From assembly GCA_001657385.1 (NCBI GenBank), contig LYSZ01000006.1, positions 62,001-126,000 of the forward strand: a DNA stretch of 64,000 bases. The letters run 5' to 3'. This document shows positions 18,143 to 27,186 of this stretch, piece after piece (position 1 is the first letter of the stretch; the number at the start of each line of letters is the position of its first letter). Both the position numbers and the translations under genes were made by a program. The notes beneath the pieces were generated by a model, which was given only the letters and a program-made list of their open reading frames with translations, was not told the DNA's origin and did not search any database. This DNA comes from Parvularcula sp. BBD 1991-13 (GTDB lineage: Bacteria > Pseudomonadota > Alphaproteobacteria > Caulobacterales > Parvularculaceae).

Positions 18143-18745
18143 ATGGCGGCGGCGTCACCGGGGAAGCTGCATTGCCTGTGGGCCCCGGAGGGGGACGAAG
18201 TTTATCGTCGGTACCATGACGAAGAATGGGGCGTGCCGGAATACGACGACCGCGCGTTGTTCGAAAAACTTGTTCTCGACGGCTTCCAGGCGGGGTTGTC
18301 CTGGCGGACCATCCTCTACAAACGGGAGAATTTCCGCCGCGCGTTCGACGGTTTCGAGCCGGCTAGGATCGCCCGCTACACGCCGGGGAAAGTCGAGCGG
18401 CTCCTGCAGGACAAGGGCATCATCCGCTCGCGTTCGAAGATCGAGGCGACGGTCGGCAACGCCCGGGCGTGGCTCGACGTGATGGAAACCGAGCCCGGCG
18501 GGTTTTCCGGCTTCCTGTGGAGCTTCGTCGGCGGCGCGCCTATGATTAACCGGATCACGGACTACCGCAAGGCGCCGGTGAAATCGCCGGAGAGCGAGGC
18601 GATGGCCAAGGCGCTCAAGGCGCGCGGGTTCAAATTCTGCGGCCCCGTGATCGTCTACGCCTTCATGCAGGCCGTCGGCATGGTCAATGACCACGAAATC
18701 GGCTGTCCGCGGCGGGAAGCCGTTCAAAAGTCCGCGCGCGCCTGA
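18143..18745 (+). CDS. tag: DNA-3-methyladenine glycosylase I
   Basis: 200 residues. It removes 3-methyladenine from alkylated DNA. The zinc-snap residues are present: Cys in LHCLWAP, His in RYHDEEWG, and a C-terminal pair in NDHEIGCPRR. The recognition helix region DGFQAGLSWRTILYKRENFR and the FLWSFVGG motif match Tag. It overlaps nothing and is followed by the KAS III-like gene after a 70-bp gap. Confidence 0.95.
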   Translation: MAAASPGKLHCLWAPEGDEVYRRYHDEEWGVPEYDDRALFEKLVLDGFQAGLSWRTILYKRENFRRAFDGFEPARIARYTPGKVERLLQDKGIIRSRSKIEATVGNARAWLDVMETEPGGFSGFLWSFVGGAPMINRITDYRKAPVKSPESEAMAKALKARGFKFCGPVIVYAFMQAVGMVNDHEIGCPRREAVQKSARA

Positions 18746-18815
18746 TCGCGCGGTTGCGCCGGCCCGGCGAAAAGATCAAAGTGCAGAAAAAGACTGCTCA
18801 CCAGAAAGCCCGTTT

Positions 18816-19988
18816 ATGACCGAGACCGCCGCGCCCCTTCCCGCGCCAGACGTGCGCATCATCTCCACCGGCCTGTTCACCCCGCCGCATTCGATCACCA
18901 ACGAGGAACTCGTCGAGGCGTTCAACGCTTATGTGGAACGCTTCAACGAGGAGCATGCGGGCGCCATCGCCGCCGGCGAGACCGCCCCGCTCCAGCCCTC
19001 CTCCGCGGCGTTCATCGAGAAAGCCTCCGGCATCAAGGCGCGCTACGTGCTCGACAAGGACGGCATTCTCGACGCCGGGCGCATGGCGCCGCGGCTCGCG
19101 CCCCGCGGCAATGACGAATTGTCCGTCCTCGCCGAAATCGCCGTCGCCGCGGCCCGCGACGCCATGCGCGCCGGCGACATCGGCCCGCAGGACATCGACG
19201 GCGTGATCTGCGCCGCCTCCAACATGCAGCGCGGCTATCCGGCCATGGCGGTGGAAATCCAGGACGCGCTCGGCGTCGACGGCTTCGGCTTCGACATGAA
19301 CGTCGCCTGCGCCTCGGCCGCCTTCGGCATCGAAACCGGTCTCGGCCTGATCCGCGCCGGCGCGCGGCGCATTCTGATGGTCAACCCCGAGATCTGCACC
19401 GCGCATCTCAATTTCCGCGACCGCGACAGCCACTTCATCTTCGGCGACGTCGCCACCGCGGTCATCCTGGAGCGCGCCGACGAACCGAGCCACGGCGAAG
19501 CGTGGGACATTCTCGGCACACGGCTCAAAACCAGGTTTTCGAACAACATCCGCAACAATTTCGGTTTTCTCAACCACTGCGAACGGGCCGACGGCGGCGA
19601 CGCGGACCGCCAGGCCGATCCGTTTACGGATAAACTGTTCAAGCAGGAAGGGCGCAAGGTTTTCAAGGACGTCGTGCCGATGGTTGGGGAACTGATTGCC
19701 GGCCACCTCGCCGATGTCGGCGTCGATGTCGGCGACGTCAAGCGGTTCTGGCTGCACCAGGCGAACCTTTCCATGAACGAGTTCATCGCGCGCAAGGTGC
19801 TGGGCCGCGACGCGACGCGCGAGGAGGCGCCGGTGGTGCTCGACGCATACGCCAACACCTCGTCGGCAGGCTCGATCATCGCCTTTCACAAACACCGCGA
19901 CGACTTTGCCGTCGGCGAGGTGGGCGTAATCAGCGGATTCGGCGCCGGCTATTCCGCCGGCTCGGTGATTGTGCGCAAAGCGGCCTGA
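18816..19988 (+). CDS. Beta-ketoacyl-ACP synthase III-like enzyme
   Basis: 390 residues from ATG 18816; an upstream in-frame start at 18687 lies inside tag and is rejected. Thiolase fold with catalytic Cys165 in MNVACASAAFG, His in WLHQANLSMN and Asn in YANTSSAGS. It is about 60-70 residues longer than E. coli FabH (317) because of extra N-terminal helices (residues 28-100). Such long forms are found in proteobacteria that use alternative initiation condensing enzymes. Substrate, acetyl-CoA or a longer acyl-CoA, is undetermined. Confidence 0.85.
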   Translation: MTETAAPLPAPDVRIISTGLFTPPHSITNEELVEAFNAYVERFNEEHAGAIAAGETAPLQPSSAAFIEKASGIKARYVLDKDGILDAGRMAPRLAPRGNDELSVLAEIAVAAARDAMRAGDIGPQDIDGVICAASNMQRGYPAMAVEIQDALGVDGFGFDMNVACASAAFGIETGLGLIRAGARRILMVNPEICTAHLNFRDRDSHFIFGDVATAVILERADEPSHGEAWDILGTRLKTRFSNNIRNNFGFLNHCERADGGDADRQADPFTDKLFKQEGRKVFKDVVPMVGELIAGHLADVGVDVGDVKRFWLHQANLSMNEFIARKVLGRDATREEAPVVLDAYANTSSAGSIIAFHKHRDDFAVGEVGVISGFGAGYSAGSVIVRKAA

Positions 19989-20179
19989 AATGGCGGCCAT
20001 CCCCTAAAACGGGGAGCCGTAACAGGCGGTTTGAATTGGGGGACGGCTCCGATACCCGGATGTCTCGGGACGGAATGACGCGGTTTTTAATCGCGACTTC
20101 ACAAAATCCGTGGCACTCTTTATGCGGGTTGCGTTCGCCAAACGCGCGCATCGCGTGAAGCGGCGTAGAAAGGCCAGAC

Positions 20180-20794
20180 ATGACGAACTACCTCCATAAA
20201 GGAGATCTCCCCGACGGACTCGCCATGGGTCCCGTCGTGGCCGTTGACAGCGAAACCATGGGGCTGATCCCACAGCGCGATCCGCTCTGCGTGGTGCAGC
20301 TCTCCGCCGGGGACGGCGACGCCCACATCGTGCAGCTCGACCGGACCAGCTACCGCGCGCCGCGCCTCAAGGCGCTGCTCGCCGATCCGTCGGTGGTCAA
20401 GCTGTTTCATTTCGCCCGTTTCGACATCGCCGCCTTCAAGTACTGGCTCGGCGTCGACACCTCGCCGGTCTACTGCACCAAGATCGCCTCGCGGCTGAGC
20501 CGCACCTATACCGACCGGCACGGGCTGAAGGACGTCACGCGCGAGCTTCTGGGCATCGAAATGTCGAAACAGCAGCAGTCCTCGGACTGGGGCGCGGAGA
20601 CCCTCACCGAAGCCCAGCTCGAATACGCCGCCTCCGACGTCCTCCACCTCCATGCGCTGAAAGAAAAGCTCAGCGCGATGCTGGCGCGCGAGGGCCGCGC
20701 GGAACTTGCCCAGGCATGCTTCGACTTCCTGCCGGCGCGGGCGGAAATCGACCTCGCCGGCTGGCCGGACGTGGATATTTTCGCCCACTCCTGA
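20180..20794 (+). CDS. rnd: Ribonuclease D
   Basis: 204 residues, only the DEDDy exonuclease domain; the HRDC domains of E. coli RNase D (375 aa) are absent, which is the common short alphaproteobacterial form. Exo motifs: VAVDSETMGL (Exo I, DxE), LFHFARFDIAAFKYWLG (Exo II) and YAASDVLHLHAL (Exo III with Tyr and Asp). It trims the 3' ends of tRNA precursors. It sits upstream of the lpt cluster, separated by a region with an 11-bp tandem repeat. Confidence 0.93.
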   Translation: MTNYLHKGDLPDGLAMGPVVAVDSETMGLIPQRDPLCVVQLSAGDGDAHIVQLDRTSYRAPRLKALLADPSVVKLFHFARFDIAAFKYWLGVDTSPVYCTKIASRLSRTYTDRHGLKDVTRELLGIEMSKQQQSSDWGAETLTEAQLEYAASDVLHLHALKEKLSAMLAREGRAELAQACFDFLPARAEIDLAGWPDVDIFAHS

Positions 20795-20974
20795 GCCTGT
20801 CGCGGCGGAAAATCGGGCTTTTTTCGCCGCTGGCGCCGACCGGGGCGCGATTTTCAGCCGGCCAGCCGGCCGGGCGCAGCGAACTTTCGCAAGCCGTGCG
20901 CTTCCCGCGCCGCACCTGTCGGATTATATGAAAGACAGTAAAGGGACAGGGGCAGGCACAGAAGCAGGCCCAGG

Positions 20975-21018
20975 GGCATGCTCAAGGCATGCTCAAGGCA
21001 GGCTCAGGGCAGGCTCAG
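20975..21018 (+). repeat. Four 11-bp tandem repeats upstream of lptC
   Basis: Two copies of GGCATGCTCAA followed by two of GGCAGGCTCAG, with degraded related G-rich sequence on both sides. Located in the 299-bp non-coding interval between rnd and lptC, which otherwise shows no gene. Confidence 0.9.
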
Positions 21019-21093
21019 GGGAAGGGGCGGCCGCTAGGCGAAGCGTCGACGATCTGCGTGCGCCCGCCCCGGCCAGAGAGGTAAACACGCGCT

Positions 21094-21945
21094 ATGAATG
21101 CAGCCGTCAGCGACCATGATCGCGCCGCGCCCGGACCGGCGCGCGGACAGCCGATCACGGGGCGGCGCGCCCTCGACAGCCTTCCCTCGCGGGCGCGCAC
21201 GACCAGCGCCGCCGCCGCCGCCCGCTCGCGCACCATCCGGCGGCTGCGCATCGCCCTGCCCGTCGTGGCGGCGCTCCTGATCGCGGCGTTCGTGTTCAAC
21301 ACCCAGTCGAACGGGGTCGACGAGGCGTTCCTTGAGGATTTCGAGGACCTGACCGCCGCGACCGAAGAACTGCGCATGGCCAATCCGCGCTTCGCCGGCA
21401 TCGACGACGAGGGCAAACCGTTTGAGATCCAGGCGGAATGGGCGATCCAGGCGCCGGGCGAGAAGGAGGTCATCGGCCTGGAACGGCCCCGCGCCGTTCA
21501 GGGCGAGGAAGGGGACAAGACGATCGTGACGGCGGACACCGGCGTTTACCAGTCGGAGACCAACATCCTCGAACTGGAGGACAACGTCACGCTGGAGCAC
21601 GCGATCGGCAGGGACGTCTATGTCTTCCGCTCCCCGGCGGCGACCGTGTCGATCGACGACGAGGTCGTCACCTCGACCGCCGGCGTCGGCGGGGAAGGCC
21701 CCGACGGCGGCGCATTGAAAGCCGACCGCATGAAAGCCTATAACGCCGAAGGACGGGTGGTTTTCGAGGGGAATGTCAGCATGCGCTTTTATCCCGGAAA
21801 AAAGGGAGAGCCCGCCGCGGGCGCTGAAAACCCAGCGCCGGACAAGACAACGCCGGAAAAGACAACGCCTCAGGATGCATCGGCCCCGGATACGTCGTCC
21901 GGGCGCCCGGCGCTTAAAGACGTGGAGATCGACCCCTCGCAATGA
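21094..21945 (+). CDS. lptC: LPS export periplasmic subunit LptC
   Basis: 283 residues. After a basic 45-residue cytoplasmic head comes one membrane anchor (LRIALPVVAALLIAAFVF at about 50-68), then an LptC/LptA-like beta-jellyroll with GIDDEGKPFEIQAEWAIQ and VTADTGVYQSETNILELE. A Pro/Thr-rich acidic tail of about 45 residues (PAPDKTTPEKTTPQDAS) is longer than in E. coli LptC (191). It links LptBFG to the periplasmic bridge in LPS transport. It overlaps lptA by four bases (ATGA). Confidence 0.9.
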   Translation: MNAAVSDHDRAAPGPARGQPITGRRALDSLPSRARTTSAAAAARSRTIRRLRIALPVVAALLIAAFVFNTQSNGVDEAFLEDFEDLTAATEELRMANPRFAGIDDEGKPFEIQAEWAIQAPGEKEVIGLERPRAVQGEEGDKTIVTADTGVYQSETNILELEDNVTLEHAIGRDVYVFRSPAATVSIDDEVVTSTAGVGGEGPDGGALKADRMKAYNAEGRVVFEGNVSMRFYPGKKGEPAAGAENPAPDKTTPEKTTPQDASAPDTSSGRPALKDVEIDPSQ

Positions 21946-22472
21946 CCGCCCCCGCCCCCCGCGCCGCGCGCGCCGCCGCCATCCTCGCCGCCCCCTTCAT
22001 CGCCGCAGCCATCATCGCTGTCCTGGCCGGCGCCCCGCTCAGCCCGGCGCGCGCCCAGCTCGCCCCGCAGGGCGACGGTCCGGTCGACATCACCGGCGAT
22101 ACGGCGGAGTTCCAGGACGATTTGCTCGTCTGGACGGGCAATGTCCGCGTGGTCCAGGGCGAAGCCATCCTCACCGCCGACCGCCTGGAGGCGTCGCTCA
22201 ACGACGACGGGGATTTCACCACCATCACCGCCATCGGCTCGGTGCGCTATTCCAACGGCAAGGAGGCGATTACCGGGCGGCGCGGCGTTTACGACGAGAC
22301 CGCCCGCACCATCACCATGACCGAGGACGTCCTCGTCACCCAGGGCAAGCAGGTGATGTCGGCCGGCCGGGTGGTCTACTGGATCGATACGGGACAGGTC
22401 CGGTTTTATCCCGAGGAGGGCCGCCGGATCCGCGGGATCTTTTACACCGACGGGGACGCCGACCAGTCCTGA
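21942..22472 (+). CDS. lptA: LPS transport periplasmic bridge protein LptA
   Basis: 176 residues with a signal peptide (apolar AAAILAAPFIAAAIIAVLAG, cleavage near residue 36) and an OstA-like jellyroll: DITGDTAEFQDDLLVWTGNV, ILTADRLEASL and MTEDVLVTQGKQVMSAGRVV. It polymerises head-to-tail to carry LPS to the outer membrane. It starts inside the lptC stop and is followed 85 bp later by lptB. Confidence 0.92.
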   Translation: MTAPAPRAARAAAILAAPFIAAAIIAVLAGAPLSPARAQLAPQGDGPVDITGDTAEFQDDLLVWTGNVRVVQGEAILTADRLEASLNDDGDFTTITAIGSVRYSNGKEAITGRRGVYDETARTITMTEDVLVTQGKQVMSAGRVVYWIDTGQVRFYPEEGRRIRGIFYTDGDADQS

Positions 22473-22556
22473 CCCCAGCGCGACGCGCGAACGACACGCG
22501 AACGGACAGGCGCAAAGCCTTAAAGTTCATCTAACGTTAAAGAGAGGCGCCTTTTA

Positions 22557-23363
22557 ATGACCGACGCTATGGAACCGCAACCGCGAGCCCCCGAAGCCGA
22601 CGAGGCGCCGAAGCGACTGAAGCCCACCGTTGTCGAGGGCGGCGGCGGCCTGGCGGCTGAAAATCTCGGCAAGACCTTCAAGCGCCGCCCGGTGGTGCGG
22701 GGGGTCTCCATGCGGGTCGAGCGCGGCGAGGTGGTCGGCCTGCTCGGCCCGAACGGCGCCGGCAAGACCACCTGTTTTTACATGATCACGGGGCTGATCC
22801 CGGCGGATCGCGGACGCATCTTCATCGACGGCGCGGACGTCACCAACCTGCCCATGTATCAGCGCGCGCGCCTCGGGGTCGGCTACCTGCCGCAGGAAGC
22901 CTCGATCTTCCGCGGCCTCAGCGTCGAGCAGAACCTGCGCGCCGTGGTCGAACTGGTCGAAAACAACAAGGACAAGCAGCAGGCGATCATCGACGACCTG
23001 CTGAACGAATTTCACATCACCCATCTGCGCGGCGCGCCGGCGCTGGCGCTGTCCGGCGGCGAGCGCCGCCGGGTGGAGATCGCCCGCGCGCTGGCGACGG
23101 CGCCCTCGTTCATGCTGCTGGACGAACCCTTCGCGGGCATCGACCCGCTCGCCATCGCCGAGATCCGCGAGCTGGTCACGCATCTCAAGGAGCGCGGCCT
23201 GGGCGTTCTGATTACGGATCATAATGTGCGGGAGACGCTCGACATCATCGACCGTGCATACATTATTCACGAAGGCGAAGTACTGCTTGAGGGAGCCCCC
23301 GGCGACATTGTCGGCGACAAGGACGTGCGGCGGGTTTATCTTGGCGATCGCTTCCAGATGTAG
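22557..23363 (+). CDS. lptB: LPS export ABC ATPase LptB
   Basis: 268 residues; an N-terminal extension of about 30 precedes the usual start. Walker A GPNGAGKTTCFYMI, Q-loop near LGVGYLPQEASIFRGL, signature LSGGERRRVEIAR and Walker B FMLLDEPFAGIDP are all intact, as is the H-loop LITDHNVRETL. It powers LptFG, which are not in this window. The rpoN start lies 20 bp after the stop, as is usual in proteobacteria. Confidence 0.96.
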   Translation: MTDAMEPQPRAPEADEAPKRLKPTVVEGGGGLAAENLGKTFKRRPVVRGVSMRVERGEVVGLLGPNGAGKTTCFYMITGLIPADRGRIFIDGADVTNLPMYQRARLGVGYLPQEASIFRGLSVEQNLRAVVELVENNKDKQQAIIDDLLNEFHITHLRGAPALALSGGERRRVEIARALATAPSFMLLDEPFAGIDPLAIAEIRELVTHLKERGLGVLITDHNVRETLDIIDRAYIIHEGEVLLEGAPGDIVGDKDVRRVYLGDRFQM

Positions 23364-23382
23364 GCAGAAAGGCTAGGGGCGC

Positions 23383-24915
23383 GTGGCGTTAGCTCCCACA
23401 CTCGAGTTCCGGCAATCACAGCAGCTTGTGATGACGCCGCAATTGCAGCAGGCGATCAAGCTGCTGCAATTGTCGAATCTGGAGCTTGCGGAATATGTCG
23501 AAGAGCAGCTCGAACAGAACCCTTTCCTTGAACGCAACGACGCCCCGCCCGACGCCCCGGTCGAGCGCCGCGGCGAGAAAACGCCGGAAGACGCGCCCGC
23601 CCGGACCGGCGACGGCGCGGAGGGCGGCGGCGAGCTGAATCTCGGCGACAGCGCCGAAGCCAGGGAGGCGCGCGACTCCCTCGACGCGGATTACGAGGAC
23701 ATCGACCCGGGCGCGTCGCGCAGCGACGCCGCGGCGGAGGACTACGGAACCAACGACTGGTCGAGCGTGCGCTCGGGCGGCGGGTTCGACGGCGACGAGC
23801 GCGCTTTCGACGCCACCCTGTCGAAGGAAATATCGCTCGCCGATCACCTCACCGAGCAGCTTCACATGGCGACGCGCGACGCGACGCGGCTCTTTATCGG
23901 CTCCTACCTGATCGACCTGATCGACGAGGCGGGGTATCTGCGCGAGCCCCTCGACACAATCGCCGACCGTCTTGGGGCGGATCTTTCCGAGGTGGAAAAC
24001 ACCCACGCCCTGATCACCGGGTTCGACCCGTGCGGCGTCGGCGCGCGCCACCTCAAGGAATGCCTGAAGCTTCAACTGATCGAAGCCGACCGCTACGACC
24101 CGGCGATGCAGGCGTTCATCGACAATATCGAGCTTCTGGCCAAGGGCGACCTCAAGGGCCTCGTCAAAGCAACGCAGGCTGACGAAGAAGACGTGCGCGA
24201 CATGATCGCCGAGGTGCGCGCCTTAACGCCCAAGCCGGGTTACGCCTATGGCGGGGGAACGGTCCAGACCGTCGAACCCGACGTCTTCGTACGCCAGGCG
24301 CCGGACGGCGGGTGGAAGGTCGAACTCAACAACGACACCCTGCCCCGGGTGCTCGTCAATCAGCACTATTACGCAGAGATCGCCAACGCCAGTTCCGAGG
24401 AAGAAGACAAGGTCTATGTCTCGGAGCAATTCGCGAACGCCAACTGGCTCGCCAAGAGTCTCGACCAGCGCGCGCGCACGATCCTCAAGGTGGCGAGCGA
24501 GATCGTGCGCCAGCAGGACGGCTTTTTCGCCTACGGCGTGAAGCACCTGCGGCCCCTGAACCTGAAGGCCGTCGCCGACGCGATCGAAATGCACGAATCG
24601 ACGGTCTCTCGGGTCACGTCCAACAAGTACCTGGCGAGCCCGCGGGGACTGTTCGAGCTGAAATACTTTTTCACCGCCGCCATCGGTTCGTCGACCGGCG
24701 GCGAAGCCCATTCGGCCGAAGCGGTGCGCTGCCGCATCCGCGAACTGATCGATGCGGAGACCAAGGACACGGTCCTGTCCGACGACAAGATCGTGGAGAT
24801 CCTGCAAGGCGAAGGCGTCGACATCGCCCGCAGGACAGTTGCTAAATATCGGGAAACCTTGAATATTCCCTCTTCGGTCCAGCGTCGCAGAGCGCTCTTG
24901 CAAACCGCGATTTAG
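23383..24915 (+). CDS. rpoN: RNA polymerase sigma-54 factor
   Basis: 510 residues from a GTG start. Region I is typical: EFRQSQQLVMTPQLQQAIKLLQLSNLEL (in two blocks) for activator contact. Region II (50-150) is acidic. Region III carries the core-binding domain, the helix-turn-helix (AIEMHESTVSRVTSNKY), and the C-terminal RpoN box ARRTVAKYRE, which reads the -24 element. It directs enhancer-dependent transcription. Linked to hpf and ptsN as in most proteobacteria. Confidence 0.97.
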   Translation: MALAPTLEFRQSQQLVMTPQLQQAIKLLQLSNLELAEYVEEQLEQNPFLERNDAPPDAPVERRGEKTPEDAPARTGDGAEGGGELNLGDSAEAREARDSLDADYEDIDPGASRSDAAAEDYGTNDWSSVRSGGGFDGDERAFDATLSKEISLADHLTEQLHMATRDATRLFIGSYLIDLIDEAGYLREPLDTIADRLGADLSEVENTHALITGFDPCGVGARHLKECLKLQLIEADRYDPAMQAFIDNIELLAKGDLKGLVKATQADEEDVRDMIAEVRALTPKPGYAYGGGTVQTVEPDVFVRQAPDGGWKVELNNDTLPRVLVNQHYYAEIANASSEEEDKVYVSEQFANANWLAKSLDQRARTILKVASEIVRQQDGFFAYGVKHLRPLNLKAVADAIEMHESTVSRVTSNKYLASPRGLFELKYFFTAAIGSSTGGEAHSAEAVRCRIRELIDAETKDTVLSDDKIVEILQGEGVDIARRTVAKYRETLNIPSSVQRRRALLQTAI

Positions 24916-25008
24916 ACCGCTACCCCCGTGCGCTAAAGCGCTTTGCCAAGCGCGCCGGTCAACGTTGAAGCGTCCTTCAGGGCGCGGCTTCCTAGCGAGG
25001 TGACGATC

Positions 25009-25593
25009 ATGGAAATCCAAGTCAGCGGCAAGAACATGGATCTCGGCGACGCGCTCCAGACCCATGTCGCCGAAAAGCTCAGCGACGGCGTTCAGAAATA
25101 TTTCGAACGCGGCGCGGAAGCGAGCGTCACGTTCAGCCGCGAGCGCCATCTGGTGGAGTGCGACCTGACCGCGCACCTCGCCTCCGGCGTCTATCTGAAC
25201 GCCCATGGCGAAGGCGGCGACGCCTACGGCGCCTTCGAGGAGAGCCTGGCGAAACTGGAAAAACGCATTCGCCGCTACAAGCGGCGGCTGAAAAACCACC
25301 ACGTCAACGGGAAGGAGCCGCTGCCGGCGGAGCAGGCCTCGTTCTACCTGCTGCAGCCGCTGCCGGAGGAAGACGACGCCGACGACGACGCTGCGGCGGA
25401 GGACCCGTCCCCGGTGGTGGTGGCCGAAAGCGAGACGGCCTTGCGGGAAATGACCGTCGGATCGGCGGTCATGCAGCTCGATCTGGGTGAGCAACCGGTG
25501 GTTGTCTTCAAGAACGCCGCACACGGCGGAATCAATGTTGTGTATCGCCGCCGGGACGGCCATATAGGGTGGATTGATCCCGCCGTCAGGTAA
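25009..25593 (+). CDS. hpf: Ribosome hibernation promoting factor, long form
   Basis: 194 residues from ATG 25009, which has GAGG seven bases upstream; an in-frame start at 24943 is less likely. The N-terminal S30AE domain starts IQVSGKNMDLGDAL and the C-terminal dimerisation domain, seen in long HPF, has FYLLQPLPEE then SAVMQLDLGEQPVVVFKN and ends in VVYRRRDGHIGWIDP. It dimerises 70S ribosomes into inactive 100S particles in stationary phase. Located between rpoN and ptsN. Confidence 0.93.
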   Translation: MEIQVSGKNMDLGDALQTHVAEKLSDGVQKYFERGAEASVTFSRERHLVECDLTAHLASGVYLNAHGEGGDAYGAFEESLAKLEKRIRRYKRRLKNHHVNGKEPLPAEQASFYLLQPLPEEDDADDDAAAEDPSPVVVAESETALREMTVGSAVMQLDLGEQPVVVFKNAAHGGINVVYRRRDGHIGWIDPAVR

Positions 25594-25772
25594 CGGTATG
25601 GATCGCCGCGCCGGGACTGGCGCGTCAACGCCCGCGCGGTCCGCCTTGCGCCGCTCAGGCACGGACGTCGTTAACCACGCTTTTGGTAAAGGCGAAAAAG
25701 TAACCTTCGTGGCGTAAAGGCTGCATTGTGGACCCTGCGACCGCCCTTCGGGGCGCCGGTAGAGTTGGTGTT

Positions 25773-26237
25773 ATGGGACTTGAAGACCTGTTGAGCCCGT
25801 CGGGCGTGATCTGTAACCTGAAGGCGCGCTGCAAGCGCGAGGCGTTGCAGACCCTTGCGGAAAAAGCCGAAACGCTTGTCGGCAAGCCGGCGGCGGACAT
25901 CATGTCGACGCTTCTGGAGCGCGAGCAGCTCGGCTCGACCGGCGTCGGCGACGGCGTCGCCATCCCCCACGGCAAGATCGAAGGCCTTGGCGCGATTACC
26001 GGCCTTCTCGCAAGGCTGGAAAAACCGGTGAGTTTCGACGCCGTGGACGATCAGCCGGTGGACATCGTCTTCATGTTGCTGGCCCCGGCGAACGCGACCG
26101 CCGCCCACCTGAAGGCGCTGGCGAAGGTCTCGCGCCTGTTGCGCGACCGGCAGGCCTGCGACGCACTGCGCGGCGCGGATTCCGAGGAAGCGCTGTTCGC
26201 GATCGCAACCCGCGACCGCAAGGATTACGCGGCCTGA
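25773..26237 (+). CDS. ptsN: Nitrogen-PTS EIIA component
   Basis: 154 residues from ATG 25773; the GTG at 25728 would add 15 atypical residues. The phosphoacceptor histidine lies in VAIPHGKIEGLG (about residue 66). Family features include MSTLLEREQLGSTGVGDG before it and VDIVFMLLAPAN after it. It relays PEP phosphate signals that modulate potassium transport, nitrogen and carbon functions. No HPr kinase is next to it here. Confidence 0.93.
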   Translation: MGLEDLLSPSGVICNLKARCKREALQTLAEKAETLVGKPAADIMSTLLEREQLGSTGVGDGVAIPHGKIEGLGAITGLLARLEKPVSFDAVDDQPVDIVFMLLAPANATAAHLKALAKVSRLLRDRQACDALRGADSEEALFAIATRDRKDYAA

Positions 26238-26565
26238 CCCCCGGTTGAAGGCAGGCGCACAGCCCCCGGGCGACAGGGAACGACGCGCTTTATTCAGCAT
26301 TCGGAAAATCCGTAGCAAAACTGATGGCCGGGCCGTCGGCCTGAGCCGCTTTGTCTTTTGTAACGCCGCCTTAAAAGCGTTTCGCCCGGATGAAGCGGCG
26401 GCGCCGCTTCAGCTTGACGGCGCGATCCGCAGGGGCCGTTTGGAGGACATGCGATTCGTCCAGACGGCGCTAAAGGCTTTGTTTCAAGGATAGTATTAAA
26501 GGGCGTTGCGGACGCGAGCGACGCACGGACCGTCAACCGCGAACCGCTTTGCTGAGGGCTCGCCT
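26238..26565. other. Intergenic, one hairpin, no gene seen
   Basis: 328 bp between the stop codons of ptsN (plus) and the DUF1150 gene (minus). It includes a perfect 9-bp hairpin, TGAAGCGGC and GCCGCTTCA around a GGC loop, at 26391-26411, which may mark the end of one of the convergent transcripts but lacks a T run. Confidence 0.6.
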
Positions 26566-26862
26566 TTAATGAACGCTGACGGGGTTCATCTCGTACTGGC
26601 GCGCGGCGGCGAAGGCGAGTTCGCGGTCGCCGACCAGCGCGATGCGCTCTCCGCCGGCGGAGTGTACGGAATAAAGAACGTCCTCTTCGTGGACTTCGAA
26701 GCTGATGTCGCCGTCGTCATCGCGAAGGTCTTCCATTACGTCGCGCGCAACGACGGCTCGAATATAAACGAGTTTGCGCCCGCCCAGCTCGGCGAACTCG
26801 CGCTGGGTCAAGGACTTGCGAAGGGAATCGTCTTCAAAAAAATGGTTTTTTTGCGACGCCAT
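26566..26862 (-). CDS. DUF1150 family protein
   Basis: 98 residues; the diagnostic block is LTQREFAELGGRKLVYIRAV at about 18-37, followed by VHEEDVLYSVHSAGGERIAL and AFAAARQYEMNPVSVH. Small acidic cytosolic protein with no known activity. In many alphaproteobacteria it is adjacent to an Hsp20 gene; no Hsp20 gene lies beside it here. Confidence 0.88.
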   Translation of the reverse strand: MASQKNHFFEDDSLRKSLTQREFAELGGRKLVYIRAVVARDVMEDLRDDDGDISFEVHEEDVLYSVHSAGGERIALVGDRELAFAAARQYEMNPVSVH

Positions 26863-27186
26863 TTGAGTTCCTTTATGCGCTTGCAGCTACATGGTTACTG
26901 TGCGCCAGATTGGCTATCAAAGCGTGAACGCGGATGACGGACTTGCAGCGAGGGCGGTTACTATTTTGATAAGCAGCCCTACGGCCTTATTCATGCGCCC
27001 GGCGATTAACGCCAATTCTGACTCTTCTCATTGGATATAGAGCCCGAACATAACATTTCAATGGCGGTTTTTGCACCCGCGAAATGGCCCGCCATCGGGT
27101 CGACTTCACCAACTCATTGTTACAAAAGCGCGATTTTTTCACCATCCACGCGAGTAACGCCGGATCACGATCACCGCCGCGTGATG
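26863..27186. other. Intergenic, no gene seen
   Basis: 324 bp between the start of the DUF1150 gene and the stop of the VOC gene. Less GC-rich than its surroundings, with a weak ATGGCGG...CCGCCAT inverted repeat near 27060-27095. It should hold the DUF1150 promoter. Confidence 0.6.

Noticed and set aside
20802-20830. Hairpin GCGGCG...CGCCGC after rnd as a terminator
   Set aside because: The T run lies within the stem, not after it, so it does not meet terminator form.
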